Assembly (NCBI RefSeq): GCF_023283885.1
Contig: NZ_JAKILA010000008.1
Location: 1 to 64,000 of the forward strand
DNA: 64,000 nt
Direction: 5' to 3'
Source: Shewanella basaltis
GTDB lineage: Bacteria > Pseudomonadota > Gammaproteobacteria > Enterobacterales > Shewanellaceae
Shown: piece after piece, positions 1-7,917 of the stretch
Layout of the letters: the number at the start of each line of letters is the position of its first letter
Position numbering within the stretch: the stretch's first letter is position 1
Made by a program: the position numbers and the translations under genes
The notes under the pieces: generated by a model
What the model saw: only the letters and a program-made list of their open reading frames with translations
Told to the model about the DNA's origin: nothing
Databases searched by the model: none

Positions 1-113
1 ATATAACAAGTTGCTCAAGTTCGTTCGTAAACTCACTGGGACAATTACCAGTCGGCTTGGCGCTTCGCGCAATCCTAGCCAACTGGTAATTGCCCCTTAG
101 CAAAGCGTTATGT
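1..113 (+). repeat. attC recombination site 1 (integron)
   Basis: This is an imperfect inverted repeat typical of chromosomal-integron attC sites. It opens with ATAACAAG and closes with AAGCGTTATG. The internal arms GGGACAATTACCAGT and ACTGGTAATTGCCCC are complementary over about 15 bp with one mismatch. It resembles the Vibrio/Shewanella attC layout (TAACAA…CTCAA…GGGACA…GCCCCTTAGC…GCGTTA). The site marks the junction between an upstream cassette outside the window and the cassette carrying the gene at 181. Confidence 0.85.
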
Positions 114-180
114 TGGGGAATTGCAACAGAATATCGCCTCGCATAACTTTCTACTTTTTTCATAAGGAAATTGGTGCTAA

Positions 181-471
181 ATGTCATTTGTGCTGTTTAT
201 ATTACTTCCGTGCTTATCATTATTTTTAATACCGTTATTAATTCCAACATGGAAATGGTATTGGATCAGCTCTGCAATCATAGGCTTGCCTCTTATTGCA
301 ATATGGGCTGAATATTTTTTATTGCAGCAGAGCAGTAACGGAAGCCCAGGAGATGGGCTAGGTGTAGCACTACTGAGCTTTCCCACAATTGCTTTTTTTG
401 GAGGTATGCTAGCTAGGTTTGGTAGGTGGCTAATTGAATTGAAAATTTTAGAAATGCGAAGTAGGAACTAA
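181..471 (+). CDS. Integron cassette gene 1: small membrane protein, function unknown
   Basis: This is a 96-residue hypothetical protein that I do not recognise. It has two clear hydrophobic stretches at about residues 1–22 and 30–50, and a third, weaker one at about 62–82, so a small inner-membrane protein with two or three spans is likely. The C-terminus is basic (RFGRWLIELK…RSRN). A plausible Shine-Dalgarno sequence (AAGGAAAT) lies about 10 bases upstream of the ATG. The gene lies about 70 bp after attC 1 and just before attC 2, in the orientation expected for a cassette gene read from the integron platform. Expression depends on an upstream or in-cassette promoter that cannot be judged here. 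Confidence 0.7.
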   Translation: MSFVLFILLPCLSLFLIPLLIPTWKWYWISSAIIGLPLIAIWAEYFLLQQSSNGSPGDGLGVALLSFPTIAFFGGMLARFGRWLIELKILEMRSRN

Positions 472-477
472 AATCAC

Positions 478-614
478 ATAACAAGGTGTTCCAACAACGT
501 TCCGGCGCTTCGCGCCTCCACTCGACAGTTTGTAAGTAGCGCATTTAGCGAATTGCTGCGCAAAGTGTATCGCAATGCGCTACTTACAAACTGCGGTTGA
601 ACACTACGTTATGA
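478..614 (+). repeat. attC recombination site 2 (integron)
   Basis: The outer arms are ATAACAAGGTGTTCCA at the left and TTGAACACTACGTTATG at the right. An inner long palindrome pairs GTTTGTAAGTAGCGCAT with ATGCGCTACTTACAAAC. At about 137 bp it is longer than sites 1 and 3, within the known attC size range. It separates cassette 1 from cassette 2. Confidence 0.83.
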
Positions 615-632
615 GATATGGAAGTATCATAA

Positions 633-854
633 ATGAACGAAAACTCATCAATGTTATCAGAAATCCTAATTAGTTGGCTTCCAATGCTAATTATACTTGT
701 CGTATTTTGGTTGGTTCCGTTGTTTGTCATTGGAAAATCAAACAAAGTAGGGAGAAACGAAAAGCTGGCTTGGATACTTGCCACTCTTTTTGTAAGTTGG
801 GTAAGTTTCATATTTTACTTACTATTGGCACCATTAAAACCGAACGACAAGTAG
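633..854 (+). CDS. Integron cassette gene 2: small two-span membrane protein, function unknown
   Basis: This is a 73-residue protein with two strong hydrophobic segments, at about residues 13–33 and 45–66, joined by a basic loop (KSNKVGRNEK). It is therefore probably a two-helix inner-membrane protein. The lysine-rich loop and the short C-terminus (LKPNDK) suggest a hairpin with both ends on the same side. It resembles the PLDc_N-like or 'superinfection immunity'-type two-helix fold only in layout; I would not assign a family. It sits alone between attC 2 and attC 3, typical of a single-gene cassette. A competing ORF in another frame (674–958) runs into attC 3 and is unlikely to be real. Confidence 0.7.
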   Translation: MNENSSMLSEILISWLPMLIILVVFWLVPLFVIGKSNKVGRNEKLAWILATLFVSWVSFIFYLLLAPLKPNDK

Positions 855-861
855 AATGTCT

Positions 862-971
862 TATAACAAAGCGCTCAAGTTGCAACCCGCTGCGCGGGCT
901 GCTGGGACAAAAACACAATGCGGCTTCGCTATTTTCGCATTGTGCTTTTGCCCCATAGCTAAGCGTTAGAT
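862..971 (+). repeat. attC recombination site 3 (integron)
   Basis: It begins TATAACAAAGCGCTCAAG and ends CCATAGCTAAGCGTTAGAT. The inner arms CACAATGCGG…CGCATTGTG and GGGACAAAA…TTTTGCCCC pair well. The GTTAGAT terminus fits the simple-site consensus GTTRRRY. It precedes the last cassette seen in the window. Confidence 0.87.
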
Positions 972-984
972 ATTTAGGAGCGTT

Positions 985-1548
985 ATGAGTTTTAAATCAA
1001 TTTTTGGTGGAAAATCCCAACAAGAAATAAATGATATTATTAATGACAGCGAGTCCGAACTTCATGTCTATATGAAAAGTTTCAATACAAAGGCTGACTC
1101 TTGGATTACGGTAAATGATTTAATAAGTGCTATAGAGCAAAGATTAATAGAATCCCCTCACTTCAAAACAAAGCTAGTAACTAAAAATGCGCGGTTTACT
1201 AATTTAAACGATGATGAGGTAGAAATTTTTAATATTGGTTCAGGGTACTTCGATGAGGAAGACGGTAGCCAATTTATTTTAGTGGCTACAGAGTTTGCAA
1301 ACGAAGAAGAAGGTTTAGGTAAAGAAATTCAAACTTGTGAGCTACTCTCTTTGTTAAAATCACAAGCTGATTCATTTGGTGACTGGCCGATTGTTTCAAT
1401 CTCAGATCAATTCACCATTCCAGATGGAAGTGTGATTCGCTTATATGGAACCAATAATTTCCCTTATTTAATTTGGCATTCCAATGAAGAAGAACTTTGG
1501 CTTCTAGAAAGCCCTATAGAACAATGGCCAGAGTATAAAAATGCCTAA
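985..1548 (+). CDS. Integron cassette gene 3: hypothetical soluble acidic protein
   Basis: This is a 187-residue protein that I do not recognise. It has no signal peptide or membrane span, is rich in Glu and Asp, and looks cytoplasmic. The first 50 residues look helical; the central part is predicted β-rich with acidic turns; the C-terminus has several Trp residues (LIWHSNEEELWLLESP, IEQWPEYKNA). The ATG follows a good Shine-Dalgarno sequence (AGGAG), 6–8 bases away. The stop lies in GCCTAAC at 1541–1547, which has the shape of the inverse core site that begins an attC, but no full attC follows. This is therefore probably the terminal, or a truncated, cassette of the array. AT content is high relative to neighbouring housekeeping genes, common for cassette genes. 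Confidence 0.75.
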   Translation: MSFKSIFGGKSQQEINDIINDSESELHVYMKSFNTKADSWITVNDLISAIEQRLIESPHFKTKLVTKNARFTNLNDDEVEIFNIGSGYFDEEDGSQFILVATEFANEEEGLGKEIQTCELLSLLKSQADSFGDWPIVSISDQFTIPDGSVIRLYGTNNFPYLIWHSNEEELWLLESPIEQWPEYKNA

Positions 1549-1706
1549 CACATATGAGCCTTCCTCCAGTCAATAGGCGAGCCTAACTTATTTGACTGCT
1601 TTTGCAGTCAAATTAAAATAACAATAACATGGCCACCCATTACAGCTGGCTAAATATTCAACACTGAACTAGGCTTTATTTACCCTTTCACAAACGGTAA
1701 TTAAAG
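1549..1706. other. Junction beyond the integron array, no gene
   Basis: After the last cassette gene there is a short imperfect palindrome (TGACTGCTTTTGCAGTCA near 1591–1608). There is no closing GTTRRRY core site, so the attC of cassette 3 is missing or degraded. I see no coding sequence here. Confidence 0.5.
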
Positions 1707-2785
1707 ATGGCCAGACCAAGACAGACAATCGTTAGCCTGGAAGATACGCCTGCTCTTGTAAATAGAAAGTTATCACTGCTGTTCTCGTGTGGTGCGTAAG
1801 GCATTCTTGTGCGGAATTGATAATTCAACAGGTGAGAACTTTGAGCATCGGCGTGAATGGGTTGATTCACGCATTCTTGAGTTAGCGACCATCTTTGCTA
1901 TTGATATCTGTGCTTATGCATTCTTTGTAATGAACAGGGAGTAATCACTTACATGTGGTGTTAAAGGTTGATGCTGATAAAGCAAAACAGTGGTCAGATA
2001 AAGAAGTGCTCATTCAATGGCACAAGGGCTTTAAAGGTACGTTACTCACGCACAAATACCTTAAAGAGGAAGACCTTAACCAGTTTGAACTTCAAACGGT
2101 TAATGAATGCATTACTGAATACCGTAAACGCTTAATTGATATCAGTTGGTTTATGCGCTCACTCAGTGAGCCCATCGCCAGAATGGCCAATAAAGAAGAT
2201 AAGTGCACTGGTCGTTTCTATTCGCTGCCATCCATGGCGCTCACCCTTCGGGCCAGCTAAAGCTGTTCAAATTGATTCCCAATAAATTTGTGGGAAGGGC
2301 GTTTCAAATCTCAAGCACTACTCGATGAAGCTGCAGTATTAGCCTGTATGGCCTATGTAGATTTAAACCCAGTCAGAGCCAAGATGGCCACAACCCCTGA
2401 AACCTCAGATTACACCAGTATTCAACGTCGAATAAATTCAGCAATGAAAGGTGAGCAACCACCCGAGCTATAACCGTTTGTGGGAAATGAAAGACTCAAT
2501 ATGCCTAACGGACTCATGTTCAGCGTAAAAGATTACATTGTACTGGTTGAAGATACCGGTCGGATTATTCGAGAAGATAAGCGTGGTGCCATTAGCTCAA
2601 GCAGTCAGGACATACTGAATAGGCTAAACATCCCCGCAGAGAATTGGCTTAAAATCACCACTGAATTTGGTGCATTATTTAAAGGTGCAGTCGGAGCGTT
2701 ACCTGCCTTAACTGAATACTGTGAGCATTTAGAGCGAAAACGACGACAAGGCGCGGCAAATTGTCAGCGCTGGCTGTGCGCTTAA
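1707..2785 (+). pseudogene. REP-associated tyrosine transposase (IS200/Y1 family), decayed
   Basis: Translated pieces in different frames together match the roughly 320-residue Y1-type transposase common in Shewanella and Vibrio. The pieces include [66 protein letters not shown] and GAANCQRWLCA. At least four lesions break it. A replacement or insertion follows residue 15. A disruption lies just before the conserved NHLHVV metal-binding motif (near 1920–1950). About 75 extra bases lie between GRF (2218) and WEGRF (2292). An in-frame TAA stands at 2471 where a Leu codon is expected. The gene cannot make active transposase. It sits just past the integron array, in decayed DNA. Confidence 0.85.
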
Positions 2786-3000
2786 GTCATCATCCCAAAT
2801 AAAATTACAATTCTTCTTATGCTTGATAGCTATCAATGTTCTCTGCTGTGCTAAATTTCTTAGATGACACATAAATCACTCATTTAACGATAATATTTTA
2901 GCTATATCGATAAAAATTGATGAGTTGATCACTTCAATCGTAACCCTCGCCAAAGCCATGAAAAAGAGTTAAGTTACTTTTGTAAATTATGGGTGGCTTC
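2786..3000. other. AT-rich spacer with no gene
   Basis: This AT-rich spacer lies between the transposase relic and the chemotaxis-receptor relic. I see no ORF, no strong promoter and no clean repeat. Confidence 0.5.
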
Positions 3001-3280
3001 GTTTTTTTTCCGTGATGGTGTTGGGCAAGCTAAACGTGCTGAAGAGTCGTTAACGGCAATCAATGTGTCGGTGATTAAAATCAGTGATATGAACACCCAA
3101 ATTGCAACTGCTGCTGAGCAACAGTCGGCCGTGGCGGCAGAGATAAATCAAAACTTTGTTGAGATAACCCGTTCAGCATTGTTAGCCCAACAAGAGGCGA
3201 GTAAAATCACCGCTGCGAGCCATCAATTAGAAGATCTTGCACAAACCTTAGAGTTAAATGTAAAACAGTTTAAAACCTAA
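3001..3280 (+). pseudogene. 3' fragment of a methyl-accepting chemotaxis protein
   Basis: An open frame encodes about 90 residues matching only the extreme C-terminal helix of the MCP signalling domain (ISDMNTQIATAAEQQSAVAA, then EINQNFVEITRSA). This is the stretch that normally follows the conserved hairpin tip. The hairpin tip, HAMP domain and sensor domain are all absent. Homology appears to start at about 3020, after a run of T. A GTG at 2993 opens the frame, but there is no convincing ribosome-binding site. It is best read as the remnant of a receptor gene cut by a deletion or insertion and not as a functional small gene. Confidence 0.75.
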
Positions 3281-3379
3281 ATCGTATCGACTTAAGGGGA
3301 TTGCGTTATAACGCTGACAAATTGCCTAGGGCATTTGTCAGCGTTAATTTAAAAGTACAGTAAGTTGATTGCGATAAGC

Positions 3380-4846
3380 TTACCAAAAGCCCAGCGCTTT
3401 CCACCAAAGGGCGCCAACCACACCCCAAATAGTTAAATTAACCACACTCATGATTAAACCCATTAGCCACCAATTTTCCATTGATACGTAACCCGAGCCA
3501 AAAATAATGGGTGAAGTACCGGTAGCATAATGGGTTAATGACATCATTAAAGACGATGCGCCGGCAAGCAGTAAACCAAGATATAACGGTGGTGCGCCTA
3601 AGGCGATACCTGCAGCAAAAAATGCGGCAAACATGGCGGTAATGTGTGCGGTTGTGCTGGCAAAGAAATAGTGCGCGTAGAAGTAAACCACTACCAGAAT
3701 AATGACTGATATCATCCAGCCCACTCCTAATTGAGCGATATTGCTTTCAACGATGCCAGAAAACCAAGCCACTAAGCCGAGTTTACTTAAAAAAGTGGCC
3801 ATCATGACTAACGCAGAAAACCACACCACTGTATCCCAGGCGGCTTTTTCTTTAAGCACATCTTCCCAACTCAACACGCCGCTAATTAATAAAATCGATA
3901 ACCCTAAAAAAGCGACTGCAGTTGTGTCAACAGCAAAGGCTTCACCAAAAATCATTGCCGGTATCCCTGCCCATAACACTAGCAACAAGGTAAATACACC
4001 AACCATGATTTTTTCTGCGTATGACATTGGGCCCATGTTGGCTAATTTATCTTTCGCGTATACACGGGCGTCTGGGGTTCGTTTGATTTCTGGTGGATAA
4101 ATTGCGTAGATAATGAGCGGCATAAGTGCAATACAAAGCAGGCCGGGTAACAATGCAGCTAATGCCCATGTGCCCCAAGTAATACTTATATTTGCCCCCG
4201 TAGCGTCGGCAATTAATTTGACGATGAGTGGGTTCGGGGCTGTTGCGGTAATAAACATGGCTGAGGTGATAGGGTTAGTATGATAATTCACTAACGCGAG
4301 ATAGTGACCTATTTTGCGCGATGTGCCATCTTCTGGCGATGAGCCAAAGCTGGTGGCAATAGATTTCATTATGGGGTGAATAATACCACCGCCCCTTGCA
4401 GTATTACTTGGGGTAACTGGTGCAATAACAAGTTCTGATAGCGCTAACGCGTAGCCAATACCTATGGTTTTTCGGCCAAACAATGCAATAAAGTAATAGC
4501 CGATACGATTACCCAGACCTGTTTTCGCTAATCCACGTGAGATAATAATCGCAATACCTATTAGCCAAATTAATGAGTTAGAAAAACCACTGAGCGCATC
4601 TTTAATCGCATCTGATGGTTTGTCACTGGTTACGCCTGTTAATGCCACCAATGTTATGGCTAAAACCGCAATAGCCCCAATGGGCATGGCTTTACCAATA
4701 ATGGCGACAACTGTGCCCACAAATAACGCCAATAAATGCCATGCATTGGCAGACACCCCCTGTGGCGGAGCGACAACAAACCAAAGAAAGAGAATGATTG
4801 CAATTGAAACTATGCCCGGAATAACGCGAATGTCAGTACTTTTCAT
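3380..4846 (-). CDS. SLC13/DASS family sodium-coupled dicarboxylate/anion symporter
   Basis: This 488-residue polytopic inner-membrane protein has about 11–13 hydrophobic segments spread over the whole length. It shows the hallmark DASS motifs: an SNTARGGGI block at about residue 147 and a second Asn-Pro/Thr-rich block (ITATAPNPL) near 201. Family members (CitT, TtdT, 2-oxoglutarate/malate translocators) move di- or tricarboxylates or sulfate with Na+ or by exchange. The GGGI signature points to the CitT/TtdT/plastid 2-oxoglutarate–malate branch. The substrate cannot be read from the sequence. The gene stands alone; its upstream neighbour is an intergenic MITE-like element. The start codon follows AAGGAA at a suitable distance. 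Confidence 0.88.
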   Translation of the reverse strand: MKSTDIRVIPGIVSIAIILFLWFVVAPPQGVSANAWHLLALFVGTVVAIIGKAMPIGAIAVLAITLVALTGVTSDKPSDAIKDALSGFSNSLIWLIGIAIIISRGLAKTGLGNRIGYYFIALFGRKTIGIGYALALSELVIAPVTPSNTARGGGIIHPIMKSIATSFGSSPEDGTSRKIGHYLALVNYHTNPITSAMFITATAPNPLIVKLIADATGANISITWGTWALAALLPGLLCIALMPLIIYAIYPPEIKRTPDARVYAKDKLANMGPMSYAEKIMVGVFTLLLVLWAGIPAMIFGEAFAVDTTAVAFLGLSILLISGVLSWEDVLKEKAAWDTVVWFSALVMMATFLSKLGLVAWFSGIVESNIAQLGVGWMISVIILVVVYFYAHYFFASTTAHITAMFAAFFAAGIALGAPPLYLGLLLAGASSLMMSLTHYATGTSPIIFGSGYVSMENWWLMGLIMSVVNLTIWGVVGALWWKALGFW

Positions 4847-5065
4847 TGCAGGTTCCTTAAGGGTGATTGCACACCTTTTGCATGAGGCTCATCGTGCTTG
4901 ACGTGGATAAGTATTAAAATAAATCTGCTCGATAACTTGATACTAAGTCTTTGTCGACATTAAATTTGTGAGGTATTTCTCATTGCCAATATGTGTCATG
5001 TTTAATTGATGTCTTAGTGTATTACCAATAAAAATGTTGCATCTGTTGGTCAAAGGGCACAGCCC
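4847..5065. promoter_or_regulatory. Upstream region of the DASS symporter gene
   Basis: These 220 bases lie before the divergent symporter gene and contain no ORF. They should contain its promoter, but I could not pick a convincing −10/−35 pair. Confidence 0.3.
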
Positions 5066-5359
5066 CTAGGGTCTGTTGATCTTTGCTGGTTGAATTTTGT
5101 TCGAGTTAAAAATGTTTTAATCGAGGCGAATGGATTGAAGCCTAGTCACCTAAGCAACTCTTTATTTGAAAGCATCGTTCAACAAAGAGTAAAACGTTTT
5201 TAGCCGAACCCTGTGGGCAGCGTTTGTTGGCCATTTTTACTGCTTATCGACTTTTTAAGAAGAATTACTACACCTCAAAGTCTCCGCTGCGCACTTGTAT
5301 ATGAGTAAAGACCAACAAATCGCTGCAAAAACATCCTTGAATGATCAACAGACCCTAGG
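5066..5359. mobile_element. MITE-like inverted-repeat element, CCTAGGGTCTGTTGATC family
   Basis: A 294-bp segment is bounded by inverted terminal repeats. The left end is CCTAGGGTCTGTTGATC (5066–5082) and the right end is GATCAACAGACCCTAGG (5343–5359); the 17-bp ends are perfect reverse complements. There is no transposase inside. The internal sequence contains no ORF longer than a few dozen codons. Size, lack of coding capacity and perfect ends fit a non-autonomous element moved in trans. Confidence 0.7.
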
Positions 5360-5529
5360 TTAACGGCTTGTGGTACATAACTTAGGCGCAAAGGCCAGTA
5401 GATTGTGATTGGGTTGTTGTTTTGGTTAACAATGTTGGATACAAACATGCTGCTTATCCATTATTTCTCCATATTTTCTGCACATTGCATTGTTAAGCTT
5501 TGTCTTATGTTTAACCGATGAGAAATAAA

Positions 5530-6345
5530 ATGAACAATGCTCCTTTAACTAAGCTCGCGATTGCAATCACTTTGGCATTGACCTTGGGATTATTGGGTTG
5601 TGGAGGGACTGAAGACAGTACTGATGTAACCGACGCGGCAAGTTCTACAGACTCATCTACCGACAGCGATTCTGACGATCTTGGCACTGGTATTTTGCAT
5701 ACGGCTTATTATGAGTTTGATCAAGATAACGTCAATGTTGTGCTCAGTGGCACTAAAGTTGTTATTGAAACAACAGGTTTACCAAATCACACTTCACCTT
5801 ACTGGTCGTCAGGACACGAGTTACATGTTGAGCCTACCGTAACCAGTTATGCGCAAATGGCACCGGGTTACATTGATGATTTTGTGGGCACATATACATT
5901 AACCGTTGATAACAACCCAACTAAAGCTACGTCTAGCTCAGCTACTGGGCTTGGGGCGATTGGTATTGCTGTGAGTGGGGCCGTTATTTATAACGATGAA
6001 GAAGGCCCAGGTGTCCCATTAGATGATGCCGCGACGAGTCTTGACTTTAACGGTGCTCACACCGGACCCCAAAGTTATCATTATCATTTAGAGCCCATTT
6101 CGTTTTCCGACGATGACTCAAATTTAATTGGCGTGATTGCTGATGGCTTCTTTTTGTATGGCCGCAAATGTAATTCTACTGGCACATACCCGACCGATTT
6201 AGATGAATCTGGTGGGCATACGTCAACAACACAGTTTGCGCAAGATCCTGAATACCATTATCACATTCAAAATGAGCTGTACTTAGGGTCGTACTACATA
6301 TTATTCCCAGGCGATTATCAAGGTACCGCTAGTGCTATCCGTTAA
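5530..6345 (+). CDS. YHYH-domain lipoprotein
   Basis: The product is exported. A hydrophobic signal segment ends in a lipobox (LGLLGCG, Cys at about residue 24), followed by a Ser/Thr/Asp-rich linker, so it should be a lipoprotein. The mature part carries two copies of the signature that names the YHYH family: YHYHLEP at about 185 and YHYHIQNELY at about 249 (numbered from the start given here). His-rich loops of this kind suggest metal binding, but the function is unproven. I prefer the ATG at 5530 because GATGAG lies 8 bases upstream; an in-frame ATG at 5518 has no Shine-Dalgarno sequence. The 3' end overlaps the next gene by 14 bp, and the third gene encodes a copper-type SCO protein, so a periplasmic metal-handling role is a reasonable inference. 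Confidence 0.85.
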   Translation: MNNAPLTKLAIAITLALTLGLLGCGGTEDSTDVTDAASSTDSSTDSDSDDLGTGILHTAYYEFDQDNVNVVLSGTKVVIETTGLPNHTSPYWSSGHELHVEPTVTSYAQMAPGYIDDFVGTYTLTVDNNPTKATSSSATGLGAIGIAVSGAVIYNDEEGPGVPLDDAATSLDFNGAHTGPQSYHYHLEPISFSDDDSNLIGVIADGFFLYGRKCNSTGTYPTDLDESGGHTSTTQFAQDPEYHYHIQNELYLGSYYILFPGDYQGTASAIR

Positions 6346-6916
6346 AGCAATATTGTTAGGTATTGGCTCGGTGTTGTTACTTGTGGTGGCGTGTTTACTG
6401 TTTAATGCTCCCGTAAATGGCTCTATCGACAGTAAGTTGATCCATATTTCGCATACCACGGGGTTAAGAATGTACCAAAATAAGCCTTTTACAGGTGATG
6501 CCGTGACTTTTTACCCCAACGGAAAAATGGCTAAACGCGAACACTTTAAGCAAGGGTTACGTGACGGTTTTTTAACACAATGGTTTGAAAACGGTACATT
6601 GGCTTTTGATTCTCGTTATGTTGCTGGTGTGCTTGAAGGAACAACTCACAGTTGGTGGAGTAATGGCAATATGCGCTCCGAGTCTGTTTATCGGCAAGGC
6701 AAGGTGAATGGCACTTCGTTGCAATGGTATGCCACAGGTGAGTTGTTTAAAAAGATGAATTATGTTGATGGTCAGGAAGTTGGTTTACAACAAGCTTGGC
6801 GGCGTAATGGAAAATTGTTTAGCAATTATGAGTATATTAACGGCCGTGTTTTTGGCCTTAAGCGTTCAAATATGTGTGTGGAATTAGAAAATGAAGAAGT
6901 GGTTGAGTCTAATTAA
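6332..6916 (+). CDS. MORN/YwqK-type repeat protein
   Basis: This 194-residue protein starts at a GTG overlapping the end of the YHYH gene. An N-terminal hydrophobic segment (residues 3–25) acts as signal or anchor. Five or six short repeats follow, with the pattern G-x-W-x-x-N-G-x-L/M (WFENGTLAF, WWSNGNMRS, WYATGELFK, WRRNGKLFS). These are the MORN-like repeats of the group annotated 'toxin-antitoxin system YwqK family antitoxin'. That label is by homology only and nothing here suggests a toxin partner. Sandwiched by overlaps of 14 and 26 bp between the YHYH and SCO genes, it is translationally coupled to them. Confidence 0.8.
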   Translation: MLSVKAILLGIGSVLLLVVACLLFNAPVNGSIDSKLIHISHTTGLRMYQNKPFTGDAVTFYPNGKMAKREHFKQGLRDGFLTQWFENGTLAFDSRYVAGVLEGTTHSWWSNGNMRSESVYRQGKVNGTSLQWYATGELFKKMNYVDGQEVGLQQAWRRNGKLFSNYEYINGRVFGLKRSNMCVELENEEVVESN

Positions 6917-7547
6917 TTTATGTGTGGCTTTGTGTACAGGAACTGCGTTAGCTGAGCCAAGTGCTAAAGAGGCATTGGCCACCTTACCTTATTATGGCAG
7001 TGCTGAATTTACTCCCCATTGGTTTACACCAAACAGCTCCGAATTGGTGGGGTTTCATCAAATTCCGGCGTTTTCGTTTATTGATCAACAAGGTGAGTCG
7101 GTTACTCAAGACACGGTAAAAAATAAAATTTATGTAGCCAGCTTTTTCTTTACGAGTTGTCCGGGGATTTGCCCTCGAATGAAGTCGCAATTATCTAAAG
7201 TACAAAGCGAATTTATAGACGATGGCGATGTGATGATTGTGTCTCATTCTATTCAACCGGCTAATGACACGGTTGAGGTTCTGCAACAATATGCTCAAAA
7301 AAATCATATTAATGCCGCCAAATGGCGTTTGGTTACGGGAGAGCGCGAACAGATTTACTCACTTGCCAGAAATGCCTATTTTGCCAATGAAGATTTAGGT
7401 GAATATGTCAGTAATGAAGATTTTTTACATACCGAAAACTTAGTGTTAGTTGATAAAAACAGGCACATTCGAGGCATTTATAATGGTTTAAATAATACCT
7501 CTGTTGCTAATCTTATTGTCGACATCAAACAATTAATGCTGGAATAA
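6891..7547 (+). CDS. SCO1/SenC-family copper chaperone-like thioredoxin-fold protein
   Basis: This 218-residue exported protein has a signal peptide at residues 1–21 (cleavage after ALA). It has a thioredoxin fold with the SCO copper motif C-P-G-I-C (Cys90 and Cys94) and the conserved distal His (His180, in DFLHTENLV). SCO proteins deliver copper to, or reduce, the CuA site of cytochrome c oxidase, or act as periplasmic thiol/copper proteins. No cytochrome oxidase gene is nearby, so the client is unknown; the YHYH lipoprotein encoded in the same overlapping operon is an obvious candidate partner. Confidence 0.88.
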   Translation: MKKWLSLINLCVALCTGTALAEPSAKEALATLPYYGSAEFTPHWFTPNSSELVGFHQIPAFSFIDQQGESVTQDTVKNKIYVASFFFTSCPGICPRMKSQLSKVQSEFIDDGDVMIVSHSIQPANDTVEVLQQYAQKNHINAAKWRLVTGEREQIYSLARNAYFANEDLGEYVSNEDFLHTENLVLVDKNRHIRGIYNGLNNTSVANLIVDIKQLMLE

Positions 7548-7917
7548 CATCAGCGTGTAAACGCCGTTTGTTGCTGCTTTTAAGCATGGCAAACGGCTTA
7601 GTGCCATTGTTTTATCTCGTTAACCCCTTCCTCGCTCACTCTTTTATTGTGATTTTTTACCTGAGTCAAAGGTAAAGTGTTTATCTTTGACTTCATCTTC
7701 ATACTAAATCGTCAAACATGTCAGATTATGCATTTAACAGGGCCTGCGTGATGGTAAATGACCGACTAGATGCTATCGAAAGCAATGACTTGGGTGTATG
7801 CTCTATTGTTGCTGTGTATGGAAATGGTTTACAGCGTCTATGTTAACGAGTGTTGTTTAATCTCTCATTGCCATCACAGTTAATCGCGTGGTGTATTTTA
7901 TTGAATAGGTTTTATTT
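7548..7917. other. Intergenic region with a hairpin, no gene
   Basis: A hairpin with arms GCCGTTTG/CAAACGGC (7563–7597) lies 16 bp after the SCO stop codon. It may end the operon, although the following T-run is weak. I see nothing else firm in the remaining 320 bases. Confidence 0.45.

Noticed and set aside
674..958. 94-codon ORF overlapping cassette gene 2 and attC 3
   Set aside because: It runs through the attC palindrome and lies out of frame with a better cassette gene that has the expected position between two attC sites.
2993..3280. Chemotaxis fragment as a functional small gene
   Set aside because: Only the last helix of the signalling domain is present, with no hairpin tip, no membrane part and no credible ribosome-binding site.
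3741..4100. 119-codon plus-strand ORF inside the symporter gene
   Set aside because: Antisense shadow of a conserved membrane protein gene; low-complexity Thr/Ala composition, no ribosome-binding site.
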